Below, piece after piece: positions 1-6,997 of a DNA stretch of 64,000 nucleotides. Within the stretch, counting starts at the first letter, position 1. The number at the start of each line of letters is the position of its first letter. The position numbers were made by a program, and so were the translations under genes. The stretch is from Clostridiales bacterium. GTDB taxonomy: Bacteria; Bacillota; Clostridia; Christensenellales; UBA1242. The notes beneath the pieces were generated by a model. It had not been told where the DNA came from. It did no database searches and was given only the letters and a program-made list of their open reading frames with translations. The stretch spans positions 1 through 64,000 of the forward strand of contig SVHX01000006.1 of NCBI GenBank assembly GCA_015055665.1, given 5' to 3'.

Positions 1-323
1 TTAACAATCTTTTTATATTCAGTTCCGTCTTCATTATATAAAGTTCCTTCAATACTATCTTCTTCAAAATAATGTATTGCCCAACCAAACACTGTTTCGT
101 GATGTATCATAGCAACACCATTTTTAGCAGAACTTTTAGCTTGTTCTTTTGCATAATTTAGAAATCCGTTGAAGTCTTTTTTATTAAGTAATGTTTTATT
201 GTCTTTTATAATTTTTGTTCCATTATTAATCTTTTCAGCAAGAGTTTCACTTGCTGTATTTTCTAAATGTTCTTTTATTAATTTTTCTTCTTCTGTATTT
301 GCTTCAAGATTTAATTTAATCAT
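1..323 (-). CDS. PcfK-like protein, partial (runs off the left edge)
   Basis: About 107 codons are visible; the C-terminus lies outside the window. The first part is acidic and helical. It is followed by a stretch containing FNGFLNYAKEQAK and then VFGWAIHYFEEDSIEGTLYN, which I recognise as the signature of PcfK-like proteins carried by conjugative plasmids and integrative conjugative elements of Firmicutes. The molecular role of PcfK is not established. The ATG at 321-323 has an AAGGAG site 6 nt upstream. It is the downstream member of a minus-strand run of small genes reaching to 2252, separated from the next one upstream by a terminator at 340-376. The family call is from memory of the motif and is fairly secure; the conclusion that this is the end of a conjugative-type element rests on it. 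Confidence 0.75.
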   Translation of the reverse strand, partial: MIKLNLEANTEEEKLIKEHLENTASETLAEKINNGTKIIKDNKTLLNKKDFNGFLNYAKEQAKSSAKNGVAMIHHETVFGWAIHYFEEDSIEGTLYNEDGTEYKKIV

Positions 324-339
324 TTCTTACTCCTTATAA

Positions 340-376
340 AATAAAAATGAGGCTATCCGTTTAGAACGGACAACCT
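340..376 (-). terminator. Intrinsic terminator built into the end of the upstream gene
   Basis: On the minus strand a strong stem (GAGG...CCTC outside, TCCGTT/AACGGA inside, loop around CTAA) is followed by ATTTTTATTTT. The left arm encodes the last codons of the 77-aa gene (RGCPF) and the loop holds its TAA stop codon, so the coding end and the terminator overlap. Confidence 0.6.
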
Positions 377-594
377 CGCCATAAAAATTTATATTCTATA
401 TATGTTTTGATAGGTAATATATACCAAGTAGGTTCTTTTATTAATTTGTGTGTTTTTCTATCTAATTGCTCATGGTTTTCATAATATTGAACTTCCCATT
501 TTGCTAATCTTAAACTATTGGTAATTAAGTGTATTTTTAATTTTGTTTTGCCATATTCTCGATAGCAGATTTTATATCCATATTTGTTTTTCAT
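361..594 (-). CDS. Small conjugative-element accessory protein, unknown function
   Basis: 77 aa, basic and rich in Lys/Tyr, with the pattern CYREYGK...LAKWEVQYYENH...DRKTHKLIKEPTWYILPI and a WRGCPF terminus. I associate this pattern with small proteins found near PcfK/PcfJ genes in conjugative elements, but know no function. No signal peptide or membrane segment. The ATG has AGAAGG 7 nt upstream. It is followed by an intrinsic terminator whose stem lies within its last codons. It belongs to the same minus-strand run as its neighbours. Confidence 0.6.
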   Translation of the reverse strand: MKNKYGYKICYREYGKTKLKIHLITNSLRLAKWEVQYYENHEQLDRKTHKLIKEPTWYILPIKTYIEYKFLWRGCPF

Positions 595-605
595 ATAGTA
601 CCTTC

Positions 606-806
606 TTAATCTGTTTTATCTATTGAAATTCCGAAGCTTTCAATTTTAAATTGCAATTGTGGATATTTGTTTTTTAAATCTTCTATGATAGGTGAGTAAT
701 CTTTAAAGTTTATTTTTGAAAATCCTGTAGCTATATCATTTTCTATAAATCTATCTATATCTATATAAATTTGTTTAATATCATTTTCTTCTAATTCTAA
801 TAACAT
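606..806 (-). CDS. Small acidic hypothetical protein
   Basis: 66 aa. The N-terminus (MLLELEENDIKQIYIDIDRF) is acidic and likely helical; the rest has the alternating pattern of a small alpha/beta fold. Not recognised. The start is supported by GAGGTGA 5 nt before the ATG. It lies 12 bp after the next gene upstream on the minus strand, so it is probably cotranscribed with the other element genes. The composition is more AT-rich than the chromosomal genes further right. Confidence 0.55.
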   Translation of the reverse strand: MLLELEENDIKQIYIDIDRFIENDIATGFSKINFKDYSPIIEDLKNKYPQLQFKIESFGISIDKTD

Positions 807-818
807 TATTTCACCTCA

Positions 819-1145
819 TTATTCTATTTTCATTATTCTTAAATCTATAAAAGAGTGGTAATTATAATTGAATTTATCAGTTATATTCCACCAAAGTTCA
901 TGTTCTTGATTATCTTTTAAATCTTCAATATTAGTATCTAGTTCATACCAATTTATTAATTTGTCTTCATCATCAAAAGCATTTGCAACCCAACTCATGT
1001 TTGGATTTTTTTCTTGTTCTATAATTTGTTTAAATCTATTAACTGCTTTTTGATAAGTGTCATATAAATTAATATCTATTCCATTGCAATCGTTTGTAGA
1101 ATAGTCAAAAAGCACTAAATAAACTATTTTTTTATTATTATCCAA
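819..1145 (-). CDS. Hypothetical protein of the conjugative-type element
   Basis: 108 aa with an apparent TTG start; a GGAGG site lies about 11 nt upstream inside the end of the previous gene, and the two coding regions overlap by 8 nt, which suggests translational coupling. The sequence is acidic, with conserved-looking aromatic positions (YLVLFDYS, SWVANAFDDEDKLINWYEL, HELWWNITDKF). No family recognised. The TTG start is the weakest point of the model. Confidence 0.5.
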   Translation of the reverse strand: MDNNKKIVYLVLFDYSTNDCNGIDINLYDTYQKAVNRFKQIIEQEKNPNMSWVANAFDDEDKLINWYELDTNIEDLKDNQEHELWWNITDKFNYNYHSFIDLRIMKIE

Positions 1146-1554
1146 TTCTTCTTAAACCTCCGTATAATGTGTTAATTACAATTGTTCCAAATTCGCTACA
1201 ATCGTTATCTGTTTTATTCCATACATAAGCATACGCATATTTTGTTGTGTTATCTCCAATAAGAAGTTCGTCCCAATCTTCTTTATAGCTGGTAACAATT
1301 AAAAAATTGTACAGTTCGCCAAACTCTGCAAAATCATGAGTTACTGCATAAACTGTACAATTATATTTTTCTTCTATTTTATTTATTTTTTCTAACAATT
1401 CTTCATCTTGAAATGCCCAAAATCCTGCATATCTTTCAAAGTAACATACATTGTTTTCTTCTATAAATCCTTCAATATAAGGTTTATATATGTTTAATTT
1501 TTTCATAAGTTTAACTGCATATTCTTTTCTTTGTTCTTTTGTTGCTTGTTTCAT
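1138..1554 (-). CDS. Conserved hypothetical protein of conjugative elements
   Basis: 138 aa. Motifs such as YKPYIEGF, FERYAGFWAFQDEEL, YNCTVYAVTHDFAEFGELYNFL, YKEDWDEL and CSEFGTIVI form a pattern I remember from small proteins encoded in integrative conjugative elements of Clostridia; the function is unknown. I place the start at the ATG at 1552-1554 because AGAGGTG sits just upstream. An in-frame ATG 27 nt earlier overlaps the previous gene and has no such site. Soluble, mixed alpha/beta, no signal peptide. Confidence 0.6.
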   Translation of the reverse strand: MKQATKEQRKEYAVKLMKKLNIYKPYIEGFIEENNVCYFERYAGFWAFQDEELLEKINKIEEKYNCTVYAVTHDFAEFGELYNFLIVTSYKEDWDELLIGDNTTKYAYAYVWNKTDNDCSEFGTIVINTLYGGLRRIG

Positions 1555-1564
1555 TTTACACCTC

Positions 1565-1984
1565 TTAATCTTTGTATTCATCTAATGCTTTTTTTAATCC
1601 CATAACTAGATTTTGATGTTTGTTAATTTCATCTAGTGTTAGTCCTAATGCATCAAGTGTTGGTTCTATATCATATGTAACACAATATTCATGATTAGAT
1701 AATTCATATCTAAACATTTCGTATATAAAACCTGTTCCGTCTTTATCATTTTTAATTTCATTTTCAATTTCTTCTCTATGTCTTTTGAACATATTGTGCA
1801 TTGCTTCTGAGTCTGTTTTTCTAATATATCCACCAGCACCGATAGAATATATTTTGTCTGTGTCTTTTTCTTTAAGACCAAACTTTTTCATCATGTCTTT
1901 AAATTGTTCATTACTAAATGCAAATCCAAAAGGGAAATCATTTATTTCTTTTTGTTGTTTTTCTTTTAATTTTAAATATTTCAT
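1565..1984 (-). CDS. DUF7659-like hypothetical protein
   Basis: 139 aa. It starts with a helical LKEKQQKEINDFPFGFAFS, then EQFKDMMKKFGL, DTDKIYSIGAGGYIRKTD and YELSNHEYCVTYD. This resembles the family I know as DUF7659, found in mobile elements of Firmicutes. The family name is from memory and the function is unknown. AAGGAG precedes the ATG at a normal distance. It is tightly packed with the genes on both sides (about 10 nt each), consistent with one operon. Confidence 0.6.
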   Translation of the reverse strand: MKYLKLKEKQQKEINDFPFGFAFSNEQFKDMMKKFGLKEKDTDKIYSIGAGGYIRKTDSEAMHNMFKRHREEIENEIKNDKDGTGFIYEMFRYELSNHEYCVTYDIEPTLDALGLTLDEINKHQNLVMGLKKALDEYKD

Positions 1985-1994
1985 TTTTTACTCC

Positions 1995-2252
1995 TTAATC
2001 TAAATTTTCAAAATCTTCTATATAAATTTTGTTAAACTCTGGACCGTATTCAAAGTATAAATTGTTTTCTTTGTCTAAATATAAATCGTATTCTTGTACT
2101 GAAAACTTACCAGCTTTATTAAGTGAACATATTACATAGTTTTCTTTTATTTCTAAAATGTTAAATATGCAATGATATTCACCATCGAAAAAATCATATT
2201 CATTCATGTAATATTCTTTATATTGATTGATTTTTTCTATTGAATTTTTCAT
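1995..2252 (-). CDS. First gene of the element's small-gene operon, hypothetical
   Basis: 85 aa, acidic. The second half is a beta-rich stretch with many aromatics (YDLYLDKENNLYFEYGPEFNKIYIEDF). Not recognised beyond a likeness to small conjugative-element proteins. The ribosome binding site AAAAGGAGG lies directly upstream and is itself part of the left arm of the long inverted repeat at 2259-2558. It is the most upstream gene of the minus-strand run, so its promoter should lie in the 2260-2735 interval. Confidence 0.55.
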   Translation of the reverse strand: MKNSIEKINQYKEYYMNEYDFFDGEYHCIFNILEIKENYVICSLNKAGKFSVQEYDLYLDKENNLYFEYGPEFNKIYIEDFENLD

Positions 2253-2258
2253 ATTTAA

Positions 2259-2558
2259 TACCTCCTTTTGCCTTTTGGCAGAGGCGTTGTATCATATTTT
2301 GGCACTTATCGTTTTACTTGAAATTCTATTGTAAAAGACAACCGAACAAAATGATAAAATATTGTTCTAAGATATATAACAAAAAATGCCAGGACTTAAT
2401 CCTGACATAAACTAAAATATTAAAGTATTTCAACTGCAATTTTATTAAACAATCTTAAAGATAATATGTTTTCACAACTTACCTCAATATTTTCTCATTC
2501 GGTTGTGTTTTACGAAAAATATGATACAACAGAACAACAAAAGACAAAAGGAGGGTAT
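2259..2558. repeat. Long imperfect inverted repeat in the element-end leader region
   Basis: The left arm (about 2259-2364) and right arm (about 2487-2558) are reverse complements in three blocks: CCTCCTTTTG near the outside, the perfect 15-mer GTTGTATCATATTTT (2286-2300 versus 2516-2530) in the middle, and GTAAAA-ACAACCGAA plus AAATATT on the inside. The left arm contains the Shine-Dalgarno site of the gene ending at 1995; the right arm carries the mirrored AAAAGGAGG but no reading frame follows it. About 120 nt separate the arms. No gene is visible from 2253 to 2735. Confidence 0.65.
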
Positions 2559-2703
2559 GATATAATATATAAAAATTTAAGTTTTTAATTTTTTCTCCTA
2601 ACTTTTAAACTTTCTCCTATTTTTAATATGTTTTTAGGAGAATACTTTAATTTTGCATTGTTTTTATAAGAAAATTTGTTAATATATATTGATATTTAAT
2701 AAA

Positions 2704-2733
2704 TAAAAAATCCCTAAATATGGGGATTTTTCA
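2704..2733 (-). terminator. Terminator after tRNA-Thr
   Basis: Read on the minus strand, AAAAATCCCC-loop-GGGATTTTTT forms a short stem followed by T residues, directly after the CCA end of the tRNA gene. Confidence 0.6.
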
Positions 2734-2734
2734 A

Positions 2735-2810
2735 TGGAGCTTACAAGCAGATTCGAACTGCCGACCTCGTCATTACCAATGACGTGCGCTACCTACTGCG
2801 CCATGTAAGC
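2735..2810 (-). tRNA. tRNA-Thr (anticodon GGT)
   Basis: A complete 76-nt cloverleaf with an encoded CCA. Acceptor GCTTACA pairs with TGTAAGC; D arm GGCGCAGTAGGTAGCGC; anticodon stem CGTCA/TGACG around loop TTGGTAA, anticodon GGT; T arm GGCAG-TTCGAAT-CTGCT. It lies at the junction between the conjugative-type genes to the left and ordinary chromosome to the right, the usual position of an attachment site. Confidence 0.95.
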
Positions 2811-2849
2811 ATATTAAATTATGTTTTAAAAATTTTTTTGAAATTTTAT

Positions 2850-2921
2850 GCCAGATTTTATGCCAGACCAAAATGGCAACCATATATAGATTTAAAATTT
2901 TAAAAAATGTCTATATATGGT
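2850..2921. repeat. Direct repeats and hairpin beside tRNA-Thr (possible recombinase arm sites)
   Basis: TTTTATGCCAGA occurs twice head to tail, followed by the perfect 12-bp inverted repeat ACCATATATAGA (2879-2890) / TCTATATATGGT (2910-2921). Both lie between the intact tRNA-Thr and the first 5' fragment. Short direct repeats next to a tRNA junction are typical of integrase arm-binding sites, but no integrase gene is visible here; the role is inferred. Confidence 0.4.
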
Positions 2922-2960
2922 GTATTTTTGGAGTAATTTTTATTATTTTGTCTTGCTGTC

Positions 2961-3005
2961 GATGTCCTTACCAATGTAATGCGCTACCTACTGCGCCACG
3001 TTAGC
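2961..3005 (-). pseudogene. 5'-half fragment of tRNA-Thr
   Basis: Starting at 3005 and reading leftwards, the sequence matches the intact tRNA-Thr from the acceptor 5' strand through the D arm (the GGCGCAGTAGGTAGCGCA stretch) and the anticodon loop TTGGTAA, then diverges. No T arm or acceptor 3' strand follows. The flank TTTAATATGC directly upstream is also shared with the intact gene. Confidence 0.75.
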
Positions 3006-3010
3006 ATATT

Positions 3011-3040
3011 AAATTTTTGCAGACTTTTGCCCGTCTGCAA
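3011..3040 (-). terminator. Hairpin between the two tRNA-Thr fragments
   Basis: TTGCAGAC (3017-3024) pairs with GTCTGCAA (3033-3040). On the minus strand the stem is followed by an A/T-rich tract, so it looks like a leftover terminator. Confidence 0.4.
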
Positions 3041-3077
3041 GGGGCTATATATTTACACTTATTCGGTACTCTGCGGA

Positions 3078-3118
3078 GCCTTACCAAGGCGGTGCGCTAC
3101 CGACTGTGCCACATCAGC
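3078..3118 (-). pseudogene. Second, more diverged 5'-half fragment of tRNA-Thr
   Basis: From 3118 leftwards: GCTGATGTGGCACAGTCGGT, then AGCGCACCGCC and a TTGGTAA loop, again a threonine-type 5' half with anticodon GGT. The 3' half is missing. It is more diverged from the intact tRNA than the fragment at 2961-3005, which suggests it is older. Confidence 0.65.
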
Positions 3119-3184
3119 GTGTTGTGTGTTTCTTGAGGAGAAACGTGTTGTCTGGTAATGGGAAGCGGTTACAATTGATTTGAG

Positions 3185-3442
3185 TTATTCCTTAGGTGTG
3201 GATTTGTATTCGCGGATTAGCATTATTAGGTGGTATGTATTAACTATTACAAGTCCGCCGTTAAGGATTGCTGTGCTGATTGCTGGAAGTAGGCATCCGT
3301 ATACTACAAAAACAATTGAGCCTACTAGGTTAAGGACTCTCATGCGGATATCTCCTACAAGTGTAGTTGTCTTGAATAACATCGAGAATAGTATTAATAC
3401 TGTTGCGGCTATTCCAATTATCTCAACAACAATATGGTTCAT
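3185..3442 (-). CDS. YgjV-like small inner-membrane protein
   Basis: 85 aa, almost entirely hydrophobic, with about three membrane segments (residues 5-25, 35-57, 60-78). The block LNLVGSIVFVVYGCLLPAIS followed by AILNGGLVIVNTYHLI resembles the YgjV/Imp-YgjV family of small membrane proteins of unknown function. AGGAG lies 6 nt before the ATG. It stands alone between the tRNA fragments and the HExxH gene. A reading frame on the opposite strand is open over the same DNA but has no ribosome binding site and no family resemblance. Confidence 0.65.
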   Translation of the reverse strand: MNHIVVEIIGIAATVLILFSMLFKTTTLVGDIRMRVLNLVGSIVFVVYGCLLPAISTAILNGGLVIVNTYHLIMLIREYKSTPKE

Positions 3443-3571
3443 TGATACTCCTTATGCAATCTAACTTCCTACATTTTGTCGTAAGTAGAACTTATGACTA
3501 CTATATTTTATATATTTTTCATTGTAAAGTCAAGGGGTTAGGTGATGTTTTTTTGTAAAAATACATAATCT

Positions 3572-4531
3572 TTATGGGGTTAATGTGTCAGTGAGGTGAG
3601 GATATAAAATTTCTCTGTTGGTAGAAACGATTGATAGCATTTGATTGTATCTAGAGATGAGTTTGTTAATTATATCGTTTTTATGTGCTAATATTTGTTG
3701 GTGTTCGTGAGCGAAGTCGTTGTTTGTTTTGAAATACTCGTTACTAATTAGGGTGTAGTCATCAAAAATCTTTTTGCTTATATCGTCAACATTAATATCT
3801 TCTGGTATAATGTTGCTATTAACAATTGCACGGGCAAAATCCTTGTCGTGTGCGAAGTAAAGTTTTCTAATATTGTCCATAGTTACCATAGCATAATGTC
3901 TTGCATCATGTTCAATTGGAAATGTAGCGTTATCTCTTACATAATCTATGCATGTGTTGTTATTTCGTAGTGTTTTGTACATACGATCAAATATTACAAC
4001 GAAAAAATCTAAGCAGTTATCTTCTGTTAGGGATGTGTTGTTGTCATAAATTTGGGTGAGCAAATCACTTTGGAAGGTGTGTTTCGATTCATGTAATATG
4101 GTTTCAAGGATTTCGTATTTTATATTCTTGTAACTGCCCATTTGGTCAAAGCAATCTTGATAGCCTAGACTGATGTATTTCTTAATATATTCATACAAAC
4201 ATTGTTCGTATTTAGAGCTGTTGAAAGGGTTATAGTTCGCGTAAAAATCATATAGATTGCTAATGTGATTAGGATCAAAGCAATCTATTTTTAATTCCTT
4301 TAAGGTTTCGATTCGTAATGTGTTTATTTTAATGTGGTATTTATTAACAACCTTGCCCTGATTGCCAAATTTTTCATCTTCTTCGAAGCTAATTTCTAAT
4401 GGCAAATTGCAATTATGAATGTCGTAATTGACTTTGCAAATTTGCAATAGTTGTTTACGGATATCTTCATAAGACTGGTAAGAGTCGTATTGAGTTAAAT
4501 AGTTTTTGCATTGTAAATATAATTGTTCCAT
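3572..4531 (-). CDS. HExxH-containing putative zinc metallopeptidase-like protein, unknown family
   Basis: 319 aa, soluble, no signal peptide. Around residue 147 it has ETILHESKHTFQSD, an HExxH zinc-binding and catalytic motif in a helical setting, and about 60 residues later FPIEHDARHYAM, which fits the xPxExxAR pattern that supplies the third ligand in several small metallopeptidase families. These two motifs in order are the evidence for a metallopeptidase-like protein; no named family was recognised and activity is inferred. It has its own promoter (4639-4666) and is divergent from the eight-gene array, so an association with the array is possible but unproven. Confidence 0.5.
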   Translation of the reverse strand: MEQLYLQCKNYLTQYDSYQSYEDIRKQLLQICKVNYDIHNCNLPLEISFEEDEKFGNQGKVVNKYHIKINTLRIETLKELKIDCFDPNHISNLYDFYANYNPFNSSKYEQCLYEYIKKYISLGYQDCFDQMGSYKNIKYEILETILHESKHTFQSDLLTQIYDNNTSLTEDNCLDFFVVIFDRMYKTLRNNNTCIDYVRDNATFPIEHDARHYAMVTMDNIRKLYFAHDKDFARAIVNSNIIPEDINVDDISKKIFDDYTLISNEYFKTNNDFAHEHQQILAHKNDIINKLISRYNQMLSIVSTNREILYPHLTDTLTP

Positions 4532-4638
4532 CTCTTCTCTCTAAATTAAATTTTACGCTGATAATATTATTTGTTTGGCTGTTTTTCTTGTAGTGTAGGC
4601 AGTAATTGATGATAAAATCTTTAATTTGCAACTAATTA

Positions 4639-4666
4639 ATTATAGCACAGGTAGATTGTATTTCAA
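4639..4666 (-). promoter_or_regulatory. Promoter of the HExxH gene
   Basis: On the minus strand TTGAAA (4661-4666) and TATAAT (4639-4644) are separated by 16 bp. It lacks the conserved upstream box seen at the divergent array promoter. Confidence 0.5.
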
Positions 4667-4691
4667 AATATATGTTTGTTGTGAGGATGTG

Positions 4692-4742
4692 TTTTTTCTC
4701 AAAGGGTATTGAAATTGGAAAAATAGTGTGATATAATGGTAC
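4692..4742 (+). promoter_or_regulatory. Promoter of the eight-gene array, with conserved upstream box
   Basis: TTGAAA (4709-4714), a 17-bp spacer ending in TGTGA, then TATAAT (4732-4737), so also an extended -10. Directly upstream is TTTTTTC-2 nt-AAAGGGTA, and GGTAC follows the -10. The same arrangement recurs at 59987-60040, 60695-60750 and, on the minus strand, 59372-59430. About 150 nt of leader with no clear gene separates it from the first ATG. Confidence 0.7.
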
Positions 4743-4887
4743 AACTAAGAAAATGTGTATGGATATTATGGGTTAATATAGGGTTAGGGTAGCATGTTAA
4801 GATATATTCTTGGTGGAGGGATATTGTGTTCAAAGAAAATATCCACTATGATAAAAGATTAATAAAAAACAATAGAGGAGTAAATTC

Positions 4888-5568
4888 ATGAACGAAAAAG
4901 TAAAGCAAATGGTGGAAGAGTACAAGGAGTATAGTAAGAAAGCTTTGCAGACATCTATAAACATAAGTAAAAAGCAGGAAGAGTTCGATAAAGAAATGTA
5001 TAAGCTAGAGAAACAACTCAAACAAGAGCAGGGTCGTGTTGATTACTTGAAAAGACAGCTAATATACGTTGGATTGGAAGAAGTAGTAGAGGAACTTAAG
5101 CATCATCCTTTTGTGCAAAATTTAGGTAAAATGCAAGTAAGTTGTTGGTTAAGGATGAGCTATGGCTCAAAGAGCTCTGGTCAAATAGTTTTATTGGAAG
5201 AGCAGTTAGAAAAAATAAAAAAATATTTGTTGGCTGAGGACTTTGATTTTGATTTAACAATTAGTTTTTCAGACACAAATAAAACTGTTAAAGTGGGCTT
5301 ATTTTCGTTTGCTCACACGATTCAAAAAGACGGTAAATCACTTGTTGAGCATGTTAAAATTCAGCCATTTGAGAATAGAAAAGAATATGGCTGGTATTGC
5401 ATTGATGATTATAGCCAAATAATCGTTCAACATCACCTAGGAGAGATATTTGGGGATAATACAAAAAGGGTTCCTAAAGTTTGGAGAGATTGTGTTCGAG
5501 CAGTACTAGAAAAAGAAAATACTAATAGTGATGAGCTTGATGCTACAAACACTGTTATGGGTGAGTAA
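4888..5568 (+). CDS. Array paralogue 1, unknown family
   Basis: 226 aa, no signal peptide or membrane segment. Residues 1-65 are a charged heptad-like helix (KKQEEFDKEMYKLEKQLKQE), likely coiled coil. Next come a VVEEL segment at the place of the family's VIDEIA motif, a beta-rich middle, the family signature IQKDGKSLVEHVKIQP near residue 150, then WYCIDDYSQII, a PKVWRDCVRAVLEKE helix and the tail NTVMGE. AGAGGAG lies 8 nt upstream of the ATG. It is the first gene after the shared-type promoter and 22 nt from the next copy. Function unknown; the family is defined only by comparing the copies in this window. Confidence 0.8.
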   Translation: MNEKVKQMVEEYKEYSKKALQTSINISKKQEEFDKEMYKLEKQLKQEQGRVDYLKRQLIYVGLEEVVEELKHHPFVQNLGKMQVSCWLRMSYGSKSSGQIVLLEEQLEKIKKYLLAEDFDFDLTISFSDTNKTVKVGLFSFAHTIQKDGKSLVEHVKIQPFENRKEYGWYCIDDYSQIIVQHHLGEIFGDNTKRVPKVWRDCVRAVLEKENTNSDELDATNTVMGE

Positions 5569-5590
5569 TATTTATTAGGGGTAAAAGATT

Positions 5591-6280
5591 ATGGATATTA
5601 GACGTGAAATTGCTGGATTGTATAGACGCGAGCAAGAAAATAGAGATATACATAAGTATCTTGCTGAGGCGAGGACTGAAGATGAACTCCGCAAGGCAAA
5701 AGATCATGCAGATTGGAACAAAATGGTCATTGCAATGGTAGGTGGTAGGCAGTGTCTATATACATTGGGGGAGATTCTTGATGAGATTGCTAACATTGTT
5801 GGTACAGATAGAGGAAATATAAGAGCGAGTATAACTATCGAGCCAAGTGGAGATAAGAGAAGGTCTTCTCGAGAATTGAATATTGATCTTGATTTGGTGA
5901 AAATTCTCGAAAAAATCAATGGGGATTATCCTCTGGGGGATATGGTAATAAGTCTATACTTAAATGGCAAAGAGTGGTTTAAGTTCGTACGACCATGTAG
6001 GCTAGGAGATGTCCAAAAAGATGGATCTTCCTTGGCAGATCATATTCGTGTTGAAGATAGCAAGAAAAAGTCTTACTATGGAGAGCCAATGGGCAAATAT
6101 GTGATTGATGATTGTAATAATGTAGTGATGAGCTATACAATACAAGAACTTGCACACGAAGAGCGTGCTAATAACTATGTTCCTGGCTATATTAAGCAAG
6201 CAATACTAAATATTAACGATAGGGAGTGTGGAAAGGTGGTAGATACTGCCGATTCTGCAAAAGAAATGGGAGATAATTAA
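5591..6280 (+). CDS. Array paralogue 2, unknown family
   Basis: 229 aa. The N-terminal helical part (LYRREQENRDIHKYLAEART) is the most diverged in the array and partly polar rather than a clean coiled coil. The family core is clear: ILDEIANIVG, a beta-rich region, VQKDGSSLADHIRVED, KYVIDDCNNVVM, QAILNINDRECGK, and the tail SAKEMGDN. AGGGG lies upstream of the ATG, 22 nt after the previous stop. The tail resembles TESAEEMGNN in the DUF378 protein at 34474-34926. Confidence 0.8.
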   Translation: MDIRREIAGLYRREQENRDIHKYLAEARTEDELRKAKDHADWNKMVIAMVGGRQCLYTLGEILDEIANIVGTDRGNIRASITIEPSGDKRRSSRELNIDLDLVKILEKINGDYPLGDMVISLYLNGKEWFKFVRPCRLGDVQKDGSSLADHIRVEDSKKKSYYGEPMGKYVIDDCNNVVMSYTIQELAHEERANNYVPGYIKQAILNINDRECGKVVDTADSAKEMGDN

Positions 6281-6301
6281 AATTTTTGGTGGAGGAAATT
6301 T

Positions 6302-6967
6302 ATGAAGAACTTTAAAGAATTTAAGCAAACTTATGCGGATAAGAAAAAAGCGGTGCAAGATGCTAATATTTTCTTGAGTCTAAAGGAACAGGAGTATCTT
6401 AGGGAAATTAGAGATGCAAAAGAGTTGGTTGATGCTTATGGCAAAGATCTCAAAAATATGGAGAATACCGTTTTTGAGGTAAAACTCGCAGATGTTATTG
6501 ATGAGATTGCTAAATTATGGAGAGAACAACCACCTGCTGTTACTGCTAAGATGTCTAGGGTGTTTGATACTCAAACATACGCTAGAATAACATTGGGGAA
6601 TGCACTAAGTGGTATTTGTAATTATAAGGATAAAATTATTGTTGATATTAAAGGCAAAGATTACAAGCACAAGATGCGAATTGAACAGCCTTTTAATCCA
6701 ACTGAGATTCAAGAGGATGGTCGTCCATTGTATCTGCATATGGAACTTAAAAAGGAAGAGATATTGAAACGTGCAGACGGAGATTGGGTGCCGACTTATC
6801 GTTATGTAATTGATGATTATAGTGTAATGACACTTAAATACAAGTACCATGCGTTATTGAACAATGATTTCGCCGGGATAGCCCCTATTCTTAAAGAGGC
6901 GATAATAAATGTTGTTGATAGAGAATATGGAAATTCCGAGTCGGAAGACGTAATGGGTGATGAATAA
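6302..6967 (+). CDS. Array paralogue 3, unknown family
   Basis: 221 aa. Helical N-terminus (KQTYADKKKAVQDANIFLSL, then ELVDAYGKDLKNMEN), then ADVIDEIAKLW, IQEDGRPLYLHMELKK, RYVIDDYSVMTLKY, EAIINVVDREYGN and the tail SESEDVMGDE. A GGTGGAGG ribosome binding site stands in front of the ATG. The last roughly 22 nt of coding sequence before the stop region are identical to those of paralogue 4, much more than the rest of the two genes, hinting at recent exchange or selection on the tail. Confidence 0.8.
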   Translation: MKNFKEFKQTYADKKKAVQDANIFLSLKEQEYLREIRDAKELVDAYGKDLKNMENTVFEVKLADVIDEIAKLWREQPPAVTAKMSRVFDTQTYARITLGNALSGICNYKDKIIVDIKGKDYKHKMRIEQPFNPTEIQEDGRPLYLHMELKKEEILKRADGDWVPTYRYVIDDYSVMTLKYKYHALLNNDFAGIAPILKEAIINVVDREYGNSESEDVMGDE

Positions 6968-6997
6968 GGATAAATTATTTTGGTGGAGAATAAAGTT

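Noticed and set aside
3180-3464. Plus-strand frame antisense to the YgjV-like gene
   Set aside because: No ribosome binding site; the minus-strand frame has a good site, membrane segments and family resemblance.
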